A stretch of 8,116 nucleotides of DNA. Source: Nitrospinaceae bacterium (GTDB lineage: Bacteria > Nitrospinota > Nitrospinia > Nitrospinales > VA-1). Location: NCBI GenBank assembly GCA_012961055.1, contig DUAA01000201.1, positions 1 through 8,116 on the forward strand. Reading direction: 5' to 3'. A program made the position numbers and the translations under genes. Below, one piece after another: positions 7,013 through 8,116 of the stretch (position 1 is the stretch's first letter; each line of letters begins with the position of its first letter). The notes below the pieces were generated by a model. The model made no database searches and was not told the DNA's origin. It saw only the letters and a program-made list of their open reading frames with translations.

Positions 7013-7116
7013 AAAGAGATATCGCATGGGAGGCAATTGGCAAGGACTGGTTAAGCCGACAACAACTCTCTGCTTGCCACCCATTCCCGTGGGAGGGAAC
7101 GGGGCAGCATCTCTTT
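7013..7116 (+). other. Possible structured RNA between the two repeats
   Basis: No credible gene lies in 7013-7213. Within it, nested complementary segments can form a branched fold. An outer stem pairs 7013-7020 (AAAGAGAT) with 7109-7116 (ATCTCTTT), 8 pairs. Arm one pairs 7026-7030 with 7080-7084 (ATGGG/CCCAT) and continues, after a 7-base left bulge, as 7038-7044 with 7073-7079 (TGGCAAG/CTTGCCA). Arm two is TTCCC-GTGGGA-GGGAA at 7084-7099; base 7084 can pair in only one of the two arms. I found this by eye and could not compute energy or conservation. It may be an untranslated 3' part of the operon, a mobile repeat body or chance. Confidence 0.35.
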
Positions 7117-7162
7117 CAGCCGAGATTACTCTTTCCTCGCCAAATAAAAGCTATTGCTCATT

Positions 7163-7182
7163 GTACCCCTTCGGGGCATGAA
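7163..7182 (+). repeat. 20-bp hairpin repeat, copy 2
   Basis: GTACCCCTTCGGGGCATGAA, 19 of 20 bases identical to copy 1, in the same orientation 179 bases downstream. Looser similarity carries on to a shared TATCG ending at 7202, so the repeat unit may really be about 40 bp with a diverged middle. It lies in non-coding sequence. No T run follows the CCCC-TTC-GGGG hairpin, so it does not look like a terminator. Confidence 0.75.
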
Positions 7183-7213
7183 AATTATGGAAGGGAATAT
7201 CGTAGCCCCAAGC

Positions 7214-7531
7214 CTAGTGGCGGGGAAAAAATGATTGGATTTGTGCACCCATGAAACCGGCGATAGCACCACCGCTGCCTGCGGCGATAATGAGGATATC
7301 CTGGTCTCCCGTGCGGTAGCCTAAATAAGCCCCCAGCAATACGCCCAGGCAGATGATGACCATAAAAAGTCGGCCGCCCAACCAGCCGATGAACCCGCCT
7401 ATCACCAGACCTAAACCTCCGGCAACGACCATCAATAGAGGGCTGTGCACCACCCAGCCCATTGCCAGGCCTGTCAGGCTCATTAATCCCATACCTAGAT
7501 ATATGGTGCTTTTACTTTGTGATTCGGGCAT
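7214..7531 (-). CDS. Small glycine-rich membrane protein, four predicted helices
   Basis: 105 residues read from ATG at 7531 to TAG at 7216-7214. I do not recognise a named family. After a short polar start (MPESQSKST) there are four hydrophobic spans at about 9-28, 32-50, 55-71 and 79-97, full of small-residue packing patterns (GGLGLVIGGFIGWLGG, GVLLGAYLGY, AAGSGGAIAGFMG), which resemble glycine-zipper helices. The tail is FFPRH. Such proteins sit in the inner membrane; a function cannot be deduced. It points toward the BamE-like operon (convergent) and away from the propeller gene. No Shine-Dalgarno sequence is seen before ATG 7531; ATG at residue 14 is an alternative. A small hairpin (7206-7225) covers its stop codon but lacks a T run on either strand. 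The gene is supported by its consistent hydrophobic pattern, not by homology. Confidence 0.65.
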   Translation of the reverse strand: MPESQSKSTIYLGMGLMSLTGLAMGWVVHSPLLMVVAGGLGLVIGGFIGWLGGRLFMVIICLGVLLGAYLGYRTGDQDILIIAAGSGGAIAGFMGAQIQSFFPRH

Positions 7532-7538
7532 ATATGCT

Positions 7539-7569
7539 TTGATTAAATCGTTATAAATTTTGTTATGCT
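7539..7569 (+). promoter_or_regulatory. Possible sigma-70 promoter of the propeller gene
   Basis: TTGATT (7539-7544), a 19-base AT-rich spacer, and TATGCT (7564-7569) preceded by TG one base upstream (TGTTATGCT), an extended -10 element. The spacing is longer than ideal but extended -10 sites tolerate that. It would start a transcript about 125 bases before ATG 7701. The rest of 7570-7700 shows only a small AACAG-GAGG-CTGTT hairpin (7623-7636). Confidence 0.3.
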
Positions 7570-7700
7570 AAAAGTTAGTTAGTGCGTTGGCTTCGGGTTC
7601 ATCTGGAGTCTCATACAACCTCAACAGGAGGCTGTTACTGCATAAAACAATAGTACTGAGGTTCTTAAGGATACTGTTGGAGTCCATTAAAACTCGTCTT

Positions 7701-8116
7701 ATGAAATCTATTTTAGCAAAATTACTAATCATCTTTATATTAATCCCACACCCTGCCGAGGCTTTTCGTGTGGATTGATTAAAAAGTCCTGCAAGTTTTA
7801 TCGTTGACCCGGCCCTGGAAAATTATTTTATTTCCAACATCAGCGGCAATCCCATCAGTCGTGACAACAACGGCTTTATTTTAAAATTCGATTCATCGGG
7901 GAAAACCCTGTTGAATATCCGTGGAGGAGACCCACAAATAACCCTGAACGCTCCTGATGGACTGGCTCTCAAGGGCAATATCATATATGTCACCGACATC
8001 GACTCCTTGCGTTGGTTCGACAAGAATAACGGGAAGCCTCTCGGCCATATCGATTTAACTGGAATCGGCGCCAAGCGGTTAAGAGGTTTGGCTTTCGATG
8101 CGGAAGATAACCTTTA
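7701..8116 (+). pseudogene. Exported SMP-30/NHL-like beta-propeller gene, interrupted by an in-frame TGA; 3' end outside window
   Basis: ATG 7701 opens a clean signal peptide (MKSILAKLLIIFILIPHPAEA, cleavage after AEA), then FRVD and TGA at 7776-7778 (codon 26). The same frame continues without another stop to the window edge and encodes LKSPASFIVDPALENYFISN, DNNGFILKFDSSGKTLLNI, LNAPDGLALKGNIIYVTDID, LRWFDKNNGKPLGHIDLTG and RLRGLAFDAEDNL. These are blades of a six-bladed propeller of the SMP-30/gluconolactonase-like or NHL class, usually calcium-binding lactonases or binding proteins. Because signal peptide and propeller are in one frame, a single substitution explains the break (GGA to TGA, restoring Gly, or TGG to TGA, restoring Trp). 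No in-frame start codon follows soon after the TGA that would save the export signal. Other readings are a sequencing error or stop-codon readthrough. The gene's upstream ribosome site is poor. Confidence 0.75.

Noticed and set aside
7009..7254. 81-codon + strand frame across the repeat region
   Set aside because: It crosses the structured region and the end of the opposing membrane-protein gene, its composition is not protein-like, and its only familiar string (TPSGHE) comes from the repeat itself.
7776..7778. TGA as selenocysteine or as a reassigned sense codon
   Set aside because: The codon lies just after the signal peptide, away from any catalytic site I can place, and I see no evident downstream stem-loop of the SECIS type. 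The other long genes avoid in-frame TGA, so general reassignment does not fit.

Overview
This window looks like chromosomal DNA of a Gram-negative bacterium of moderate GC content. The Gram-negative reading rests on a Tat-exported MsrP, a BamE-like small exported protein and a SurA/PrsA-like exported foldase. No marker fixes the lineage. The gene mix would suit a marine Nitrospinota- or delta-proteobacteria-like organism, but that is only an impression. Most of the window is ordinary housekeeping sequence with few stop codons other than TAA. The less ordinary parts are a small uncatalogued gene near 1.8 kb and the last ~1.1 kb.

Left part (1-1652, + strand): the C-terminal part of an MFS transporter of the UMF1/Atg22-like type is followed after a short gap by an exported SurA/PrsA-like peptidyl-prolyl isomerase. 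A clear rho-independent terminator (1617-1652) closes the unit. Next comes a 57-codon gene on the minus strand (1766-1939), with a strong Shine-Dalgarno sequence, encoding a very basic KOW/Tudor-like protein. A ~220-bp divergent intergenic region then leads to priA.

Central part (2160-7012, + strand): a tightly packed run of five genes: priA (replication restart helicase), a YqaA/DedA-type membrane protein, cutA, msrP (periplasmic methionine sulfoxide reductase catalytic subunit) and a BamE/SmpA-like exported small protein. Gaps are 38, 12, 6 and 12 bases, so co-transcription is likely. No msrQ gene, the usual membrane partner of msrP, lies beside it.

Right part (6984-8116): the end of the BamE-like gene runs into one copy of a 20-bp hairpin-containing repeat. 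A second copy lies 179 bp downstream, and the sequence between them can fold into a nested branched structure. Beyond this is a minus-strand gene for a glycine-rich four-helix membrane protein. Last is an exported SMP-30/NHL-like beta-propeller gene that has a signal peptide and propeller in the same frame but is interrupted by one in-frame TGA at codon 26. It runs off the window.

I see no CRISPR array, tRNA, rRNA, transposase or phage gene. I did not find a convincing new multi-gene system. The best candidates for something undescribed are the repeat-flanked structured region and the small basic protein.
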